The position numbers and the translations under genes are program-made. From Channa striata (lineage: Eukaryota > Chordata > Actinopteri > Anabantiformes > Channidae), in assembly GCA_033026295.1 (NCBI GenBank), contig CM065182.1, positions 16,078,715 through 16,142,714 on the forward strand: 64,000 nucleotides of DNA, given 5' to 3'. The notes under the pieces are model-generated. The model was not told where the DNA came from, ran no database searches, and worked only from the letters and a program-made list of their open reading frames with translations. Position 1 is the stretch's first letter. Every line of letters begins with the position of its first letter. Below, piece after piece: positions 47,791 through 61,600 of the stretch.

Positions 47791-49019
47791 CATGAACATA
47801 AAACTGGATGGAAAATATTCATGGACAACCAATTTTTCATGATGGAGAAACAAAAACAAAAATGTAAACTATCCTTAACATTGTTAGAATTACCAACTAG
47901 TAATTAGACAAGCCCAAATATTGGGCAAGCCAATGTAATCCAGTAATTGTCCTGCCAACATAAAAAGCTAAGATAATCAACATTTCACTAGCACGGAAAA
48001 GTCAATACGGTCAATGTTAAGATGAGAAAGGCTGCAGAGAAGCTGCTCCAGCTGACCTGACACCAAAACCACGCACAGTAATTATGTCCACAAACATGAC
48101 TGAGGCCCGTAATAAACACAAAACTATCTTTAAGAACTAATCATAGTCAGCAAATCCAAGTAATTCACGTAACATTTAACAATATTTACACACAATGCGC
48201 TCCAGTGCACAGAATTTCCGACCATGAGCAAATGTGTAGTTTGTCCAACAAAACAATGGCGATCTCGTGGCCTGTGGTCACAACTACAGGAAGAGAGGAG
48301 AACTAATCAAATGATTCATGAAAACACTTTAAAGCTGAATGATGGCTGGTTATGGATTAATAGGGAAAAACTACACAGAGCCTCTTGTATTAAGGCACTG
48401 CACTTTGCCAGCTCGCCTCTATATTACTGTGATACATGTCTGTACTAAAATGTATGGCTTCATTCATTCCAAAAAAATCAAATCACAGTGAAACATCAAA
48501 TTCTTCCTAATAAAATAAATAAAACCTTACTAAGCAACTAAACTGCAAAGGTAAAATATCCTTTGCAGGAAGGTTTTAGGAGAGAAGGTGACTGAACATG
48601 TGTGTAAAAGTAATGTAATTTCATCACGACCCACGTTAAAGAGACAAGGACACAATTTACAGGAAATCTTACGTCCATCACAGCATCTGACAAAATCAGC
48701 ATAAACCCAGAGTTATGACAGCGGTTCTGTGATATATCAGATTTAAAGCTAGTGTTCACCGTGAAGCTTTCAGTGAATTCACAGACAGCCGGATTCAGTC
48801 CTGTGGATAAGGAAGAGACTTTGTGATGCCTGGGGGCTGAAAGGAGAACTGCAGGTTCGATTTCATCACCCTTCTTCAGAGTTCAAACACATGCATTGGT
48901 GATGGAGCGCCACCAGTAGCGTACCAACATTCCACGTAAAAAAGTATGAGACTTTAAACGCCTATTCTGTATCTGAATCCGTATATTTCACCAGACCACG
49001 AAAAGTAACATAATAATGT

Positions 49020-49200
49020 CCATACACTCTTTATCTGTAACCCCTTAGCCTGTTTGGGGTCGCAGGTGGGCTGTCACAGGGCAAGAGGTGGGGTTCACCT
49101 ACACGTCTTTGGACCGAAGGAGGAACCTGGATACCCCGTGGAAACCCCCGCAAGCACAAGGAGAACACATCAAATCCACATAGAAAGGCCGCGGTTGGCC
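49020..49200 (+). repeat. LINE-type 3'-tail repeat with internal deletion
   Basis: TAGCCTGTTTGGGGTCGCAG, GGTGGGCTGTCACAGGGCAA and GAGGTGGGGTTCACCT run straight into ACACGTCTTTGGACCGAAGG, AGGAACCTGGATACCCCGTG and GAAACCCCCGCAAGCACAAG, then GAGAACACATCAAATCCACA. This is the hallmark order of the same fish repeat tail seen at 5.2 kb. The segment normally between TACACC and ATGTCTTTGGA is missing, so the copy is internally deleted. Confidence 0.8.
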
Positions 49201-50527
49201 GGAGGAGGCAAATGCGCAACTTTTCTGTGACCACTGCTCTGCCCATACTAATACTATATCAATAATAATAAAATAATCATATCAACACAACAGTTAGCAT
49301 AAACTTGATGCTTGAGCATTGCAAACAGATCAACGCCCCCCATAAACCTACAGACAACTGGCTGAACATAGAGAGCGGGGATCTAAAGCAATTATAGCAA
49401 ATTAAATGAATGCCCCCAAGTTAAATAGTGTTAATAGTGTTCAGGGAGACAAATTTGAGATGCAACTCACAGTGTGATGGCAAGATCCACTTGGATTGCT
49501 GAGTAGCTAACAGTAGCGTTAATTATATTCAAACCCTTTTAACAGAGAATCAATTCATAGCACGCTGTGACAGGTTGTTCATTTGGAAATAGACTGAAAA
49601 GCAGTGTGCATCAGACTCATTGTTGGTGACACTAAAGTTAGCTGGTCTTATGTTATAGTGAATAAACTCAGAGATGAATAAGTGATACTTGACAATTGTT
49701 TTGTCCTGGATATAATGGAAAACAATGACACAACTGGCAACTAGTGACACCTTCAGAGATCTGCTCTATGATTCGAGTTGACAGTGACGAAAATGAAGAA
49801 TAACACACACTGTCAGGCATGAGATGATAAAAAGATATCATTCTAAAGATGAAACCTTGCACACAGATTCTATGAGACATGTCTATATTTTGAAATGTAT
49901 TCACTGAAAACTGTCATATTTTGGCTCATTGCTCACCACAGCATTTTAAACCAAAATCAGATGTGACTTCGGAATGCAGACTATATGCTCCACAAACTCA
50001 GGCACCTGCTGTAGTTCCTGCCCTCTCTCTAACACCAGCAAATCCCAGCAAAACTCCGCTCTATCCCTCCATTCAAGGTCTGAGACCTGCTAGCCACAGG
50101 CTGGTGCCTACACTTGTGTGAGGCGCCCGAGCGCCAGCCTCGATGCCTGAGGCAGCCCACCTACTGAACTCATTTCCGTGGCTTCCTCCTGCTGCGCAGC
50201 ATCACTAACCCACCTCCCTCATTGACACTCGGCTTATACGTGCATTAGCTTTGTGTAATACGTGTCATATGAAAAAAAAAATCCCTGCTACAATTTGTCT
50301 ATTTATTTATCCATTTAAAAAGCTAATTATAAATGAATGTCACACTGAATAATTCATACGAACCCCAGCGCTGGAAATAAATAGCTCATACAACTTTGCT
50401 TCCTCCCCTTCAGTGTTCCTTCAACCCTTTTAGTAGCTCCATGGACTACTGTAGGTTATTGGTCTTTCTCCTTCTCTGGAGGGCTCCTTGCACACTTAGT
50501 CCTTATTAAAATCCCTATGGCATATAA

Positions 50528-50570
50528 ACACACACACACACACGCCCACACAGACACACACACACACACA
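50528..50570 (+). repeat. Compound CA microsatellite
   Basis: CA runs interrupted by GCCC and AGA. Confidence 0.93.
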
Positions 50571-51514
50571 GGCCAAGGACCGTCTGCTGGTACAAACCAT
50601 TTATTAAAGCTCCTGTGAAGGTCCTGGCAGTCAGCCAGAGGGAAACATGACTTTGGATCCCATTCATGTCCACATCAGCAGAGTAAAATGTTTCTAGGTG
50701 TTGATCCATGACAGCCATTATTGCTGCAATCCAGTTTTATCACTGTCAAATTCCACAAAAGGGAAAATAAGCCCCTTTTCTGCACTTTAGCAGATTGTCA
50801 ATACAGTTCAACCAATCCAAACAGCTTCTGGGGGAGTTTATTTGCTTTTGAAGACAGGTTTTGAATAGGTAGGAGAGAAGCTTGCCCACTGTCATCTTAT
50901 CTCTGCAGGACCACAATTTCCCTTAAAACGATATGATACAAAGTTTAACACAAATGCAAATAATAATAACAATAATAATAACAAATAAAAACGATTTAAA
51001 GTGTTTGATGTGCTTGACAACAATAAGCGGAAAGGCATGTTAAAAATGAGCATAGCTATGAAAGGCAGGTTATGATATGAAAGCAAATTCATGGCTGAAG
51101 CACTGATGGACTTCTTGATGTCAAAGAAAAGCGTGTTTATACAGGGGAAAAGACAAAGTGAAGAAGTCAAAAAGGAAGAGCAATAATTATGGTCAATATT
51201 TTTATTTGTTAACATTTATAACACAAGTTGTATTGTCGTGATATCATGCTGTCTGATTAACAGTTTATGAACTAAAAGGTCATCGTATCAGCTCCTCATA
51301 GAAATACGCGGAACACGTATTTTAAACCCTGAATTCTGAGGGACTTAAATGTAGCAGCTTGTCTACAAGAACTTTCCCAATCTTTTAGAATTTAGCCGAT
51401 AATTTTTATTTACTGTAACAAGACTTTTTGCATGACACTGTCGACACATCAATGTTTGCACTGATGACGCTACACTATGTATCAGTAATCTGTTATTTAT
51501 TGTGTGTACTTTAT

Positions 51515-51590
51515 TATATTCAGTGTGAAACGTAAGGTGGTGCATAACTGAATTGCCCAACAGGATTAATAAAGTTGTCGGATCGGATGG
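51515..51590 (+). repeat. LINE 3' end fragment
   Basis: TGAATTGCCCAACAGGATTA followed by ATAAAGTTGTCGGATCGGAT resembles the TGAATTTCCCC..GGGATCAATAAAG 3' terminus shared by several fish LINE families. No coding part is attached. Confidence 0.5.
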
Positions 51591-52508
51591 TTTTAAGAAC
51601 ACCAATATGATTCATGAATTCTTTCCAGATGATTTTACTGCTTTCATGCATTCATCTGTATTACGTAGCAGCTCAGGTGTTTAATCCAGTATTTAAAAAA
51701 ATATATTGGTGTGTCTAAAAAAAATAAAAATAAAAACAACAGACTCCACAGTCCTTCCGGAATGACGTCTGACCTACAGCCACCACTGAAAAAAGGCCTC
51801 CTACAAAAATAATACAGTAATTGCCTGAAAGAGTGAAATTACACACCAAGAACACACCAGATCATTCGGCTCTCTCTATCCTGAAAAAAATGCAACCTTG
51901 CTCATTGCCTATACGCCATGCAAAAAATGTGCTGGTCTGAAGTCTGCTGTGTCATCACCGTGCATTATTACCATGGGTCACATCAGGTAATACCATGAAT
52001 TTATTTTTCATTCACTGACAGGCATACATCGTATTTAATTCAAAATTGCAGAGTGGGAGTGATTGTGTAGCCCAGGGGTGCAGTCATCATTAAGGGGCAT
52101 GAAACTATACAATCCTAATTTACAACTTCTTCATCACCACCATTCTGTGTAGAGGGAATGATCTACAACAAGGTGGTCTGTTTCAGCGGTCAGAGGAGGT
52201 CTAATGCATTTGGTAGAGGCTGATAACAGTGCTTCACTTTCACACTGAGCACTCAGAGGGAATTACAGGGCTGCAGAGAGGAGAATGTCTGAGTGCTTTA
52301 GGTAAAACCAGGGGTAAATGCTATCTCGTGCTTACATACTCCCTGATCCGTGCACACTGAGGCCGCCTGATCGTTTCAGACCTCGGTCCATTTACATTTT
52401 CACTTGACACGGTCATCTATACTGTATATTCTGCTTTACAGAAATCGATTGCACAGCTAAAGGCCTCTCTCCATTTCTACAGAGCGCTGGTCTCCACCCA
52501 AGCCTTAC

Positions 52509-52556
52509 CTGGATTGAGAGATGTGAGGATGAAAGGATTGGGTACACTGAGACCAT
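52509..52556 (-). other. Candidate alternative first coding exon in phase with the Musashi exon
   Basis: The minus strand has ATG followed by 15 codons (MVSVYPILSSSHLSIQ) ending exactly at a strong donor, ATCCAG|gtaagg. The phase is 0, as required by the Musashi exon at 20.7 kb. A TAA lies in frame seven codons upstream of the ATG. Spliced together, the product would start inside RRM2. No promoter motif was identified, and a second frame, MFTPALKISPYGYG, overlaps the same block. A one-in-three phase match is weak evidence. Confidence 0.15.
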
Positions 52557-54077
52557 AGCCGTAAGGAGAGATTTTTAGCGCAGGGGTGAACATGTTCACA
52601 TAATGCTTTAGAGAGGATGGGTATGGAACCCTCTCTAGGGAGGTGCAAGGCAGCATATAATGTGGGAGAGTGTATTAGCTTTTTTGGTAACTGCTGCCTG
52701 CCAACGGAGAGGCTGTATGAGCTCTCGATAACAACACAACACAATTTATCAGCTGAACATAAGTGGCTCGCCTTACAGCTCTTACAGACTTCTCTTTTAC
52801 TCTCTCGCTCTATTGCGCCAGCAGAGACGTGTCTGATATTCCCTCTTTAGGAGTGCTGTTCTTTTAACATGCATAGCCAGAACGCCAAACACTGCACCCA
52901 TAAAGGACACCCCGACCAGTCGCCCCGTCACCTTCTTGCCCAGTAACTACTTCCGCAGTAGTGGAGAGACACTGAGCCAGCGCTTCTCTCAGTCAGTGTG
53001 GCACAGCCTCGGCCACGCTGTTCATCACCCTCACAGTGAAGGCTAAATATGAACATGCATATGAATATATGAATAACTGAACAAGTGGTTATTGTTATTC
53101 ACCTGCATACACTCTGCCGAGCCTGCAAAGTCTTTTGTTTGGTGCCTGTAGTTCTGCTGAGCACGGGCTTTCTGACAGAGCGTCTGAAGTGGGGCAGAGG
53201 GGAGAGGGAGCACAGGTGTTACTGAGCGGGTCTTTTACCGAGAAAGAATGACCTGTGTCTGCAAATGCCCCCTCTGTCTGTCTTCTGGGCTGCCTGCTAT
53301 GCCCCTGTGCCCTCTTTCTTCAGTGGCTACCATGCTGGCATAAAGACCTGCCATTTGCCCAGATGGTGGACAGCAGGGGTCCCCCCCCCCACACTTTCTA
53401 TGTCAGTGAACTGCTGCCCCCCTGAGTGTGTCTAAGATGCAGCGTTGGCCCATATGCCCAACTAAAAAATGACTAGAGGGGAGATGGGCATCTTCTCAGC
53501 CCAAAACAGCAACAGGAGGCAGAGGTGGAAACACCTGACCTTCTCGCAGAAAAATATCCCATCAGGATAACAACAACTAGTCCACAGGTCCCACTAGTTA
53601 CTTCATGACTACATGATTACAAATCATGACATACAAATACAAATTACATTCATCCAGTATTTTCAACTGCAAAATGAGGTAAGAGAAGCTAATCAAATCA
53701 TCTCATGCGGATATCATACATTCCTCTGGTTTTCCCTAATAGCCACATCCTGTTTTTAAAAGCTGCCCATACTCCTTCCAGATACGCTGATGCTGATGCC
53801 ATCGCTGCTTGGCCCACAGCACCTGGCTGCTTTGGAAAAAAATATTATAGATTAGGTGAGTATACAAATGGCAACTATAAAACAAATTATATTAGAAGGG
53901 CATGCCCGTTCAGTTACCCAATGTCTTGCTGAAGAAATTATATTCATTAAATCACATAATACATACCGTTTATGAGACAGCTTTTTGCCTTCCTTTCTAT
54001 AATCATTAAAATGAATGTCGTTTATTGAGTATGCAATGAAAGACGTAAATATTGGCTTCTTCTAAATTCCATATTGA

Positions 54078-54245
54078 CAAACCAGACAAGCTGTGCCAGG
54101 GGTGATGCCCAAGAGTGAAACAACAGTCAGCGAAGCTTCGCAACCGAACTGGTGCCGATGCCACAACACGTATGGCTCAAGTGCTCGGCAGTGCATCTTA
54201 ACAACAAAATGTGACATTTTTAGAAGCTGTCAAATTGCAGTCTAA
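54078..54245 (+). pseudogene. Short gag-like relic of an LTR retrotransposon (tentative)
   Basis: A 55-codon plus frame, bounded by TGA at 54075 and TAA at 54243, contains a W-C-x-C-H-x-x-Y-G-x-x-A-R-x-C segment with further Cys downstream. This resembles the Cys/His segment just before the protease in the polyproteins of many Ty3/gypsy-type elements. The usual second aromatic residue is replaced by Cys and the PC pair by other residues. A perfect 12-bp palindrome, GCGAAGCTTCGC, lies inside. No protease, reverse transcriptase or LTR was seen nearby. It is broken and could be coincidence. Confidence 0.3.
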
Positions 54246-57200
54246 AAAGCAGTCTTGACTGGGGACCGAGCGAGAGCGTTGCTTCAGGGCTTTCAATCTG
54301 CCCGTAATGGGAAAGATGGAAGAAGATAAGATTCCAATTCAGCCATTTCTGCACGGCCCAATGTGATCACACTGCAATCCGACAGGGCATTTGGGGAGTT
54401 GAGAGAATTCTTAAAAAGACAGAATATCTTCAAGTATGGCTTGATACTCACACAAATCCCATCACTACTCCTAATTTTCAGTTCACTGAAAGTAAGTGAT
54501 ATAATCTGTCAGTATTACAGATTCTGTCCACTATTACAAATAATACAGCCTCGTGCAGACGATGTGTCTGCATAAGGAATATTACACCAAATCGACAATG
54601 AAGGAAACAGACAGGAAAAACAATTCAATGTTTGCGGCTATATTATTGTTAAACATATGTTGTTTTCCTAATATTAATGCATTTGTTATAAGAAGGTGAC
54701 TGAAACTGTCCAAATGTATCTAATGGTGCATTTCAGTGTGTTATCCCATCCATCCACTATTAGTTAACCTGGGAAGAATTGCCAAGTCTCTATGTGGCCA
54801 TGATGTTCACATTAACGCGTTCTCATCAACGTTGTTTTCAGAAGTGTGCACACCTGTGGAGAAATAAATTCAATTGCAAAAAACTATCAGACTCTGGACC
54901 AGGCATAAAACGTGGACTCATTTAAAACAGACATAGAATTATTTATCCAATAGGACCGCTGAGCATTATAACCCTAATCCTAGGAACACAAGCAAAGCTC
55001 TTAAGGGAAGTCAAGGCGCAGAATGTGCAGCCCGATGACGGCAGCCTCTGTCGTGACACCGCTCACATGTGACATTAAAACTTCTACTCTGTCCCCCGAA
55101 ACAGATGTACAGAAATAAAGACACGCGACTGAGGTGGTGCGCCGTGTGAGCACTTGAGAGGAAAAAGCGTAGAGATAAATGCCGGTTACACTGAAACATT
55201 GCTTGGCATGACTTGAAGCACCACCGCTAAATACAAAGAACACAAAGATATGAGAGCCATTACAAATTTTAATTAGCCACTCAAAGAATAAGCAATTACG
55301 TATGGACTTTTTTGTCTTTGTACTACTACCAACAACAAAAAATAAATGTTGCATTGGCACTCTGCCAAACTCCACCAATAGGGTATCATGCTTCGTTACA
55401 CCCTATGTGCATATACACGCTGTCTAAACCTCCATCAACTGTTTTTAATTAATCTTCAGAATTTACTTTGCCGCCCTGCCGTGTCTTTATAAACGCGTAC
55501 CCAGAATGGGCCTCAAATACAAAGAAAAAAAAAAAAGAGAAGGTGGGAAAAAAAAAAAAGATTTCTTGTTTCTTTTAGCCAATCTAAATTCTCACATTTT
55601 TCTAACAAAAGCTCACGAGTCACTGAAACAAAACCCTCTTATCTGCAGGAATTGGGTGAAATTTCAGCTCGCTCTCTCTCTTTTATTAGGCCATATTCCA
55701 CCTGTCGCAACAAACAACACAGACTGCAAAGCCGCTTTGTGCTGCAAGGAGATAGTGCTACTGGTTGCTGTTGGTTGTAGACTCACCTTTGTACCTGTAC
55801 CCATCACGTCTGGCTTACAAACACACAACAAACCACTATTTCATCACTCATTTTGGCACTCCTGCGGTGGTGGACAAAGTTAGCTTATTATATCCTGTGG
55901 TTTACTTAGAGTAAGAAAGACGTTTAGGAGAGAGCTGTCCGGTCACCTAGAGGTACACACGAATTACTACAAAAATGGACGAGCGTTGAGAGGAAAAGAG
56001 GAATGAAGGCAAAAGGAGGAAAAGATAAATAGCTATTTGGTGATAGCATCAAAGGGTTTCCTTCGATGTCCTCTCAGCCCCTGTCAAATTGTCAATGAAC
56101 CTTCCTGAAAATCAAAGAAACCTTCCTCACACTTGCTGTGGCATCAACTCTTTGTCTCTCTTTCAATAACACACACACACACGCACATTTCATCTTAAAA
56201 GGAAATTTTTCAATTCGAGACTCTCCAAAGACATACCAGTGAACAAACTGAACTACACTCACTATCCCAAACATCTTCTCTGTTACAGACTTGATTCTTT
56301 GTTGTTGCTACAGGGAAAAGTAGAGGTAACACGCTGAAAGAGACAGCCAAAGAGCTGAAAGAGAGCGATGACAAGAAGATGATTATTAAAAATGATCCCA
56401 GTGATCTCATTACTGAGCTGTTTAGCTATTTAATTTGAGGTCCCTACATAAACCGAGGCTAAGATGTCCAGGCTGACTGGGAGTACTTACAGTATGCAGC
56501 TCACGGTCTCATTTTTCTCTAACAACTGCTCCACCAGTGGTTAAGCAATGATGAGAAGGCAGAGTTTGAAATGTGAGCTCAAAGAAGGAAATGCATGTTC
56601 CTCTAATCTCTTTCAGATAGGACTGGAAAAAGCCTGCTCAATGTTGCATTTGGCTGCTTTGTGTTTTGAGTGAGGGATCAGACTTGAACTTCTGACAGCA
56701 GAAATGTGGGGCCTTTCAAGTGAAGAGCGTTTTGAAGAAAAAAAACACATCAACGAGCTTATATGCTATCTGCAAGAAGATTTGTCTGGAAGGTTACAAC
56801 CTTTTAATTTGGCAAATTGCCAGGAAAAGTGTGGGCATATTGAAAACTATTACTCATTCTCCAACTTCTGCGCCACGGGTGGAGAGTGGACCCACTGGAA
56901 CTGTACTGCATGTTGGACCTGAAAGTGTAAAGTAAATGTGTGAAAACCCACTTCTGTGCCGTAGTGGTGCAAAGTTCAGTCAGTTTTGCCAGGTGTAAAC
57001 TGTGCAAGCAATGGACAGGCTGTGTTTGGTGACTAAAGGTGCAAAGTCTACTAGTGATCAAACCGAAAATTGTTTGTAGTAACAAAAAAAAAAAAAAAAG
57101 AGTTCTGTCAATGGTTGAATGTGAAGGTGGCATTATTCATAGCCGACAAAATCTATATCCCTTACTGTTTTATTGAAGAAAGGCATTGGTCTATGAAGGA

Positions 57201-58592
57201 CGTGCTGTAAAATCCAGCATAAACATCTGTACAAACAGGGGCTTTATGGCTGTGGAGCATTTTAAAAACTTACTTTTTCTGTGCTATGAAACTTTTCCCC
57301 TATTCTGTATTAAAGTTAATCAAAACAATTAATGACTTAACTTTGCCCTACAACTTTATACTGTATATTGCTTGTTTCAGCCAAGGGCTCTCCTCTCTTT
57401 CAATTAAAAATAAAGCACAAAATAAACTGCCTCAGGTGCTATGTTTTGGATAAAACCAGTGGAGGGAACAAGATGCAAGAAGCTGCTGCACCCTTAGCAG
57501 AGTTTTTTTTTTTCCTGATTGGAAGATGAAGGGAGGAATAGAAACCAAACTTATAATGTCCTGAAGATCATTGAGCCCCCTGAGCTGGTGTGGTCAATGC
57601 ATCAGTGCATTCAGAATGTCAGTGTCAATGCTTGGTTACCCCTGACGACATTGTTTAGGCTCTTAAGTTGTAGCCTATGGTGGATACAGCAAGTTCACAT
57701 CGTGCGTCAGTAGCGTGGTACTACATGCTGATGACATACAATTCGTCCAACGACACGGGTAATTTGAAAATGCAAATTGCATTTACCTATTCATCTACCG
57801 TCGGATTTCTTTATGGTTTTACTGATTTGAATGCAGACATAATTCTATAAAGAGGTGTGGTTGACAGAATATAGGTTATTTGAGGGAGAGATATTGCTAT
57901 ATCGCGATGCACAGTATATTTTATATGTTATGAAATCTTATCTAAGAGTAATAACAAAGGAGTGCTTTAAAACATTCTGGTTTATAATTGTTAATATTGG
58001 AATGAACATGCATGTCAAAAGGGGAAATCCCAGCCAAGTTAAATATAGCCAAGTGTTACCTATTCAAACTAGGCAAATGTTGGTTCTGTCTTGTTTTATA
58101 CATTGGTTGCTTAGCTGCTGCTGTATTCAGTCTTATTGTTTTCACTTTGTTGTCATCCAAATAAAATGTGTCACCACTAAAAGGCTGCACTTTTATTATA
58201 ACGCAACAGGGTCCCACTTGAGTGTTGAGTTGTGTATTTCAACTAATGACTTTTTGTTTTCAAAATGAAAATTTCAAAAAGGGAAAATAAGAAAAGGCTT
58301 GATTTGATAACATATACTTCGCAGGGGACACAAAATATTTGGTCAAGGAAAACTAAAATAGTTTCACCATTCATCATTAGGTATTTGAGATGACTTCTGT
58401 TATCTCACAAAATAGTCACAGCTTTATTCTATAACAACAAAGACCAGGAAATTGTAGTTCTCCACAGTATGTCTGTGTGAAATACATCACATCCTCCAGG
58501 CATTTTTCCTGCTTCCTCCCAAAGACACGTCTATATGTGGTGGTGGCAGCGTGAGACTGTGGAAATTCTTTCTACAGGGCTGGAGTAGCTGG

Positions 58593-58611
58593 AAAAAAAA
58601 AAAAAAAAAAA
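58593..58611 (+). repeat. Poly-A run of 19
   Basis: Nineteen A. The preceding 120 bp include GCTTCCTCCCAAAGACACGT, vaguely like the LINE-type tail in reverse, but too short to call. Confidence 0.95.
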
Positions 58612-61600
58612 CCCTAGCCCTGAATTCTGCATTCTGCTATTAAAACCTCTGAATTGATAAGGTAAATGTTTAAGAGTTTTTACTCAATCGCACCAGGTTT
58701 GTGCAGCAAGACAATGGATACAAACCCTAGCATAAGAGCACATCTTCATCAGAACGTCTGAAAAGAAATGAAAAAACACAAATAAAAAACTGAATTTATG
58801 GAATGGGCTTGTCAAAGTCAAAGGGGCGCAGGCCTAGATGGTATTACATCACTTTCTGCTTCAATAAATACATCACTTAAAACTTGTATTTTGTGTTTAC
58901 TCAGGCTGCCTTTGTTTTATGTTAGAGTTTGTTTGAAGATCTGAGTTCGGTCTGAGTCACACACGAAAAGGAGTAAGTCAGCATGGGGTCAAATATTTTT
59001 GCACAGCACCTCCTCACTTCCATTGTAGACAATATTGCGGCGATGCTCTTTAGCACCAACCTCTTCTGATATGGCTTACGGTATATTCTATACAATGGCA
59101 AGCTTAAATTTGAATATGTTTTCTGTATGAATGGACAAGGATTTTTTTATTTGGAATTTTTGTGATAAAAAAAAACAAATCGCAATTTAATTATATATTC
59201 ACTCAACCTTAAAATGTCGCACATGCTGAAGAGAAAACAGCAACGATGCATTCGGAGTCTTTCCTCAGCTAGTGGTGTTTGCCGTGCTTCATGCCTCAGC
59301 AAAGACATTTAACGCGCAGGAACCCGGCGCAACCTTTAACTTAAAGCTGTCACAAGGTTCATAGTTAGTCCTCAGTGTTATAGCTTTGACACCGTAAAGA
59401 TGCTAGTGTGCACGGTGACCTTTGATACATCTGTCACATTCTGTATATTTGCGCACATCTGTGAGATTTGCTCTAACAGCCACGGATGATATTTTCATCC
59501 ATGGAATGGCATAAATTGGATAGCAGAAAACATAAGTCAGGTATTCCGGGAGAGCTGTTCCTGAGGTCATCAAATATTATACGCTAGCTTGAGGCAACTG
59601 CATTCACTGTGAAGACAGAAAGGAGACAACATGCAGCGACTGTCTTCCAGTCTGGCAATATCTGACAGCCTTCTTTTAGCAGTCTCCTTTATATCTTACA
59701 CCCTCACACATAAGCATATAAATATACAATGGAAACTGTTATGATCCCACACAGACGCAAGCATCAATGCACGCACTCACTCTGTCAGTCTGTTTCAGAA
59801 GTGAAATTATTCCATCTCTCAGGGGTCCTGTTAAGCTCTTACAAAGCCTCAGTGCGTACAGCAGGTAGATTGATTGTGACTTATTAACTGTGAGTGAGCC
59901 TAACAGAGTGCATTAAAACAAAAGGAAATGTGATATCCCCAACCATCAAGTGCTTGTTAGAGCTTTAATCAAAGCCCTTCCAAATCTGCATATGGAGTCC
60001 TGGTCATGAATCCGAAATGGTATCTTTAAAAACAACAGGAGACCACACCACAGTACCTTGTTACACACGAGCACTCTGAAGATATTTTACAAAGATCGCA
60101 CTTGCATAACAGAAAGAGAAATCTTTCTCAATAATTACGGCTGTTGTTTCCATTGTCACCGCAATCTAAATCATATCTCTCGAAGGACTAGGGCACACAA
60201 GAAGAATCGCCCAATTTCTAGACTGTCTTCCATAATAAGTCTAACATGGATCATTATCGCAAACAAAACTACCTTTAACTAATTCATACTCAAGTGGCAC
60301 AAAACACCAGCTGACCTGGTTTGATCTGGGATACGTGCCGCTTTTGACCATTTGCTGGTTAATAGCAGCCTCCCAGCCAGCGATGAGCAGCTGTTATTGA
60401 TGGCAGCCCTTTTGCTTCAGCTGTGCGAACGGATGACTGAGAAGTGTAAATCACAGCCATCGCATCATCTGTTCTATTAAAGGTGTGTGGTGGGAAATGA
60501 CTGGTCCACATGTAGGCGCCAGTGGGGAGTAAAATAACAGACAGACCGAAGTGACAATGACCTGGGCAGGTCGTTTCTGAAATACTGAAGAATAAAATCT
60601 CCAAGGCTGAACAATTAATACAGTACTATTTTTTTATTCAAGATTTTAGCTGTCACAATATATTTCCATTATTGCATCTCTGCATCTAAAGTGCTTCTTT
60701 TGGTATTATGCTAAGCAATTCCTATTCGGGTATATTGTCTGACAGTATTTGTTCAATATTCGACACTACGACCCGACTTTTATTATGATGTATCAGCTTT
60801 TTCTGTGCAGGAAGAAAATATTATTTTGTTGATTGCAAACAAACGCATTATCATGTTTACAATGTTGTGACCTGCTTCTATGTAGATGAGTGAGGGCTGT
60901 TCACAGCAGGTCTATGGCTGTGACACTAATTGACATTTGTGTCAATGAGTGTTTCAATGTCAACTGAGATTTTTTGGGCTGTAAGCATGGCAACCAAATT
61001 CCGATTTAGGCGAGGCGTACGGAGGTAGAGACGGAAATCTTAAAGACAAATTATTTCAAAACTAAGGTCGTTATAGTAAACAACCAAAACCATCTACACG
61101 GACAGATACAGCCACCTGTAAAATGTGTTTTTAGGTATTTCAATTTATGATATTTTAGTTCAACATTTCCACAGAGATAATTCCGTCTAAACTGAGGTCA
61201 AACTGTAATTCTGTACAATTCTACTTAAAGCATGTTAGAGAGCAGATAGAAGGGACAGATCATTTTTTGAATAAACAAGGAAGGGGAAAATAACAAAACA
61301 AGCACAGCTATTCACAACAAAGTTAATCAGGCTTGCCGAAAAACAACTGAAGCTTCAGTGGATGTCTAATTGGATTAAACCAAAACAGAGGGTGTGTTTT
61401 GTGTGCTGTTGTGATGGCTTGACCTCTAATGGTAGTCTCTCTTTTAATTTCTTCATTTCCCCAATCAAACCAAGACTAATGAACACTGGCACATCTGACA
61501 CACAGCGGCCAGACACTTTTCTAGAGAGTGACTTATAAGTTAAGACCGAGGGAGAATTGGTCAAGGTCATTCAGAGAGGCGACGCAGCTCCAGCAGCGTA

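Noticed and set aside
48830..48930. tRNA-like head (GCAGGTTCGATTTCATC)
   Set aside because: Only a B-box-like match; no A box or SINE body at the right spacing.
55796..55822. 27-bp microexon-like block on the minus strand (PDVMGTGTK, donor gtgagt)
   Set aside because: Acceptor tttgtaag is weak, and such short blocks arise by chance often in 64 kb.
56487..56550. Minus-strand frame PLVEQLLEKNETVSCIL before gtaagtactc
   Set aside because: Very short; the donor-like site contains the stop codon, and no acceptor with a pyrimidine tract is present.
57855..58268. 137-codon plus frame
   Set aside because: AT-rich with no codon bias, domain or splice signal; no recognised protein.
58489..58560. Reverse-oriented LINE-type tail similarity
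   Set aside because: Only about 20 bases (GCTTCCTCCCAAAGACACGT) resemble the family; too little to call.
58811..58935. Reverse-transcriptase-like GAGLDGITSL frame
   Set aside because: Only a six-residue resemblance to the LINE motif; the rest of the 40-codon frame does not look like a polymerase.
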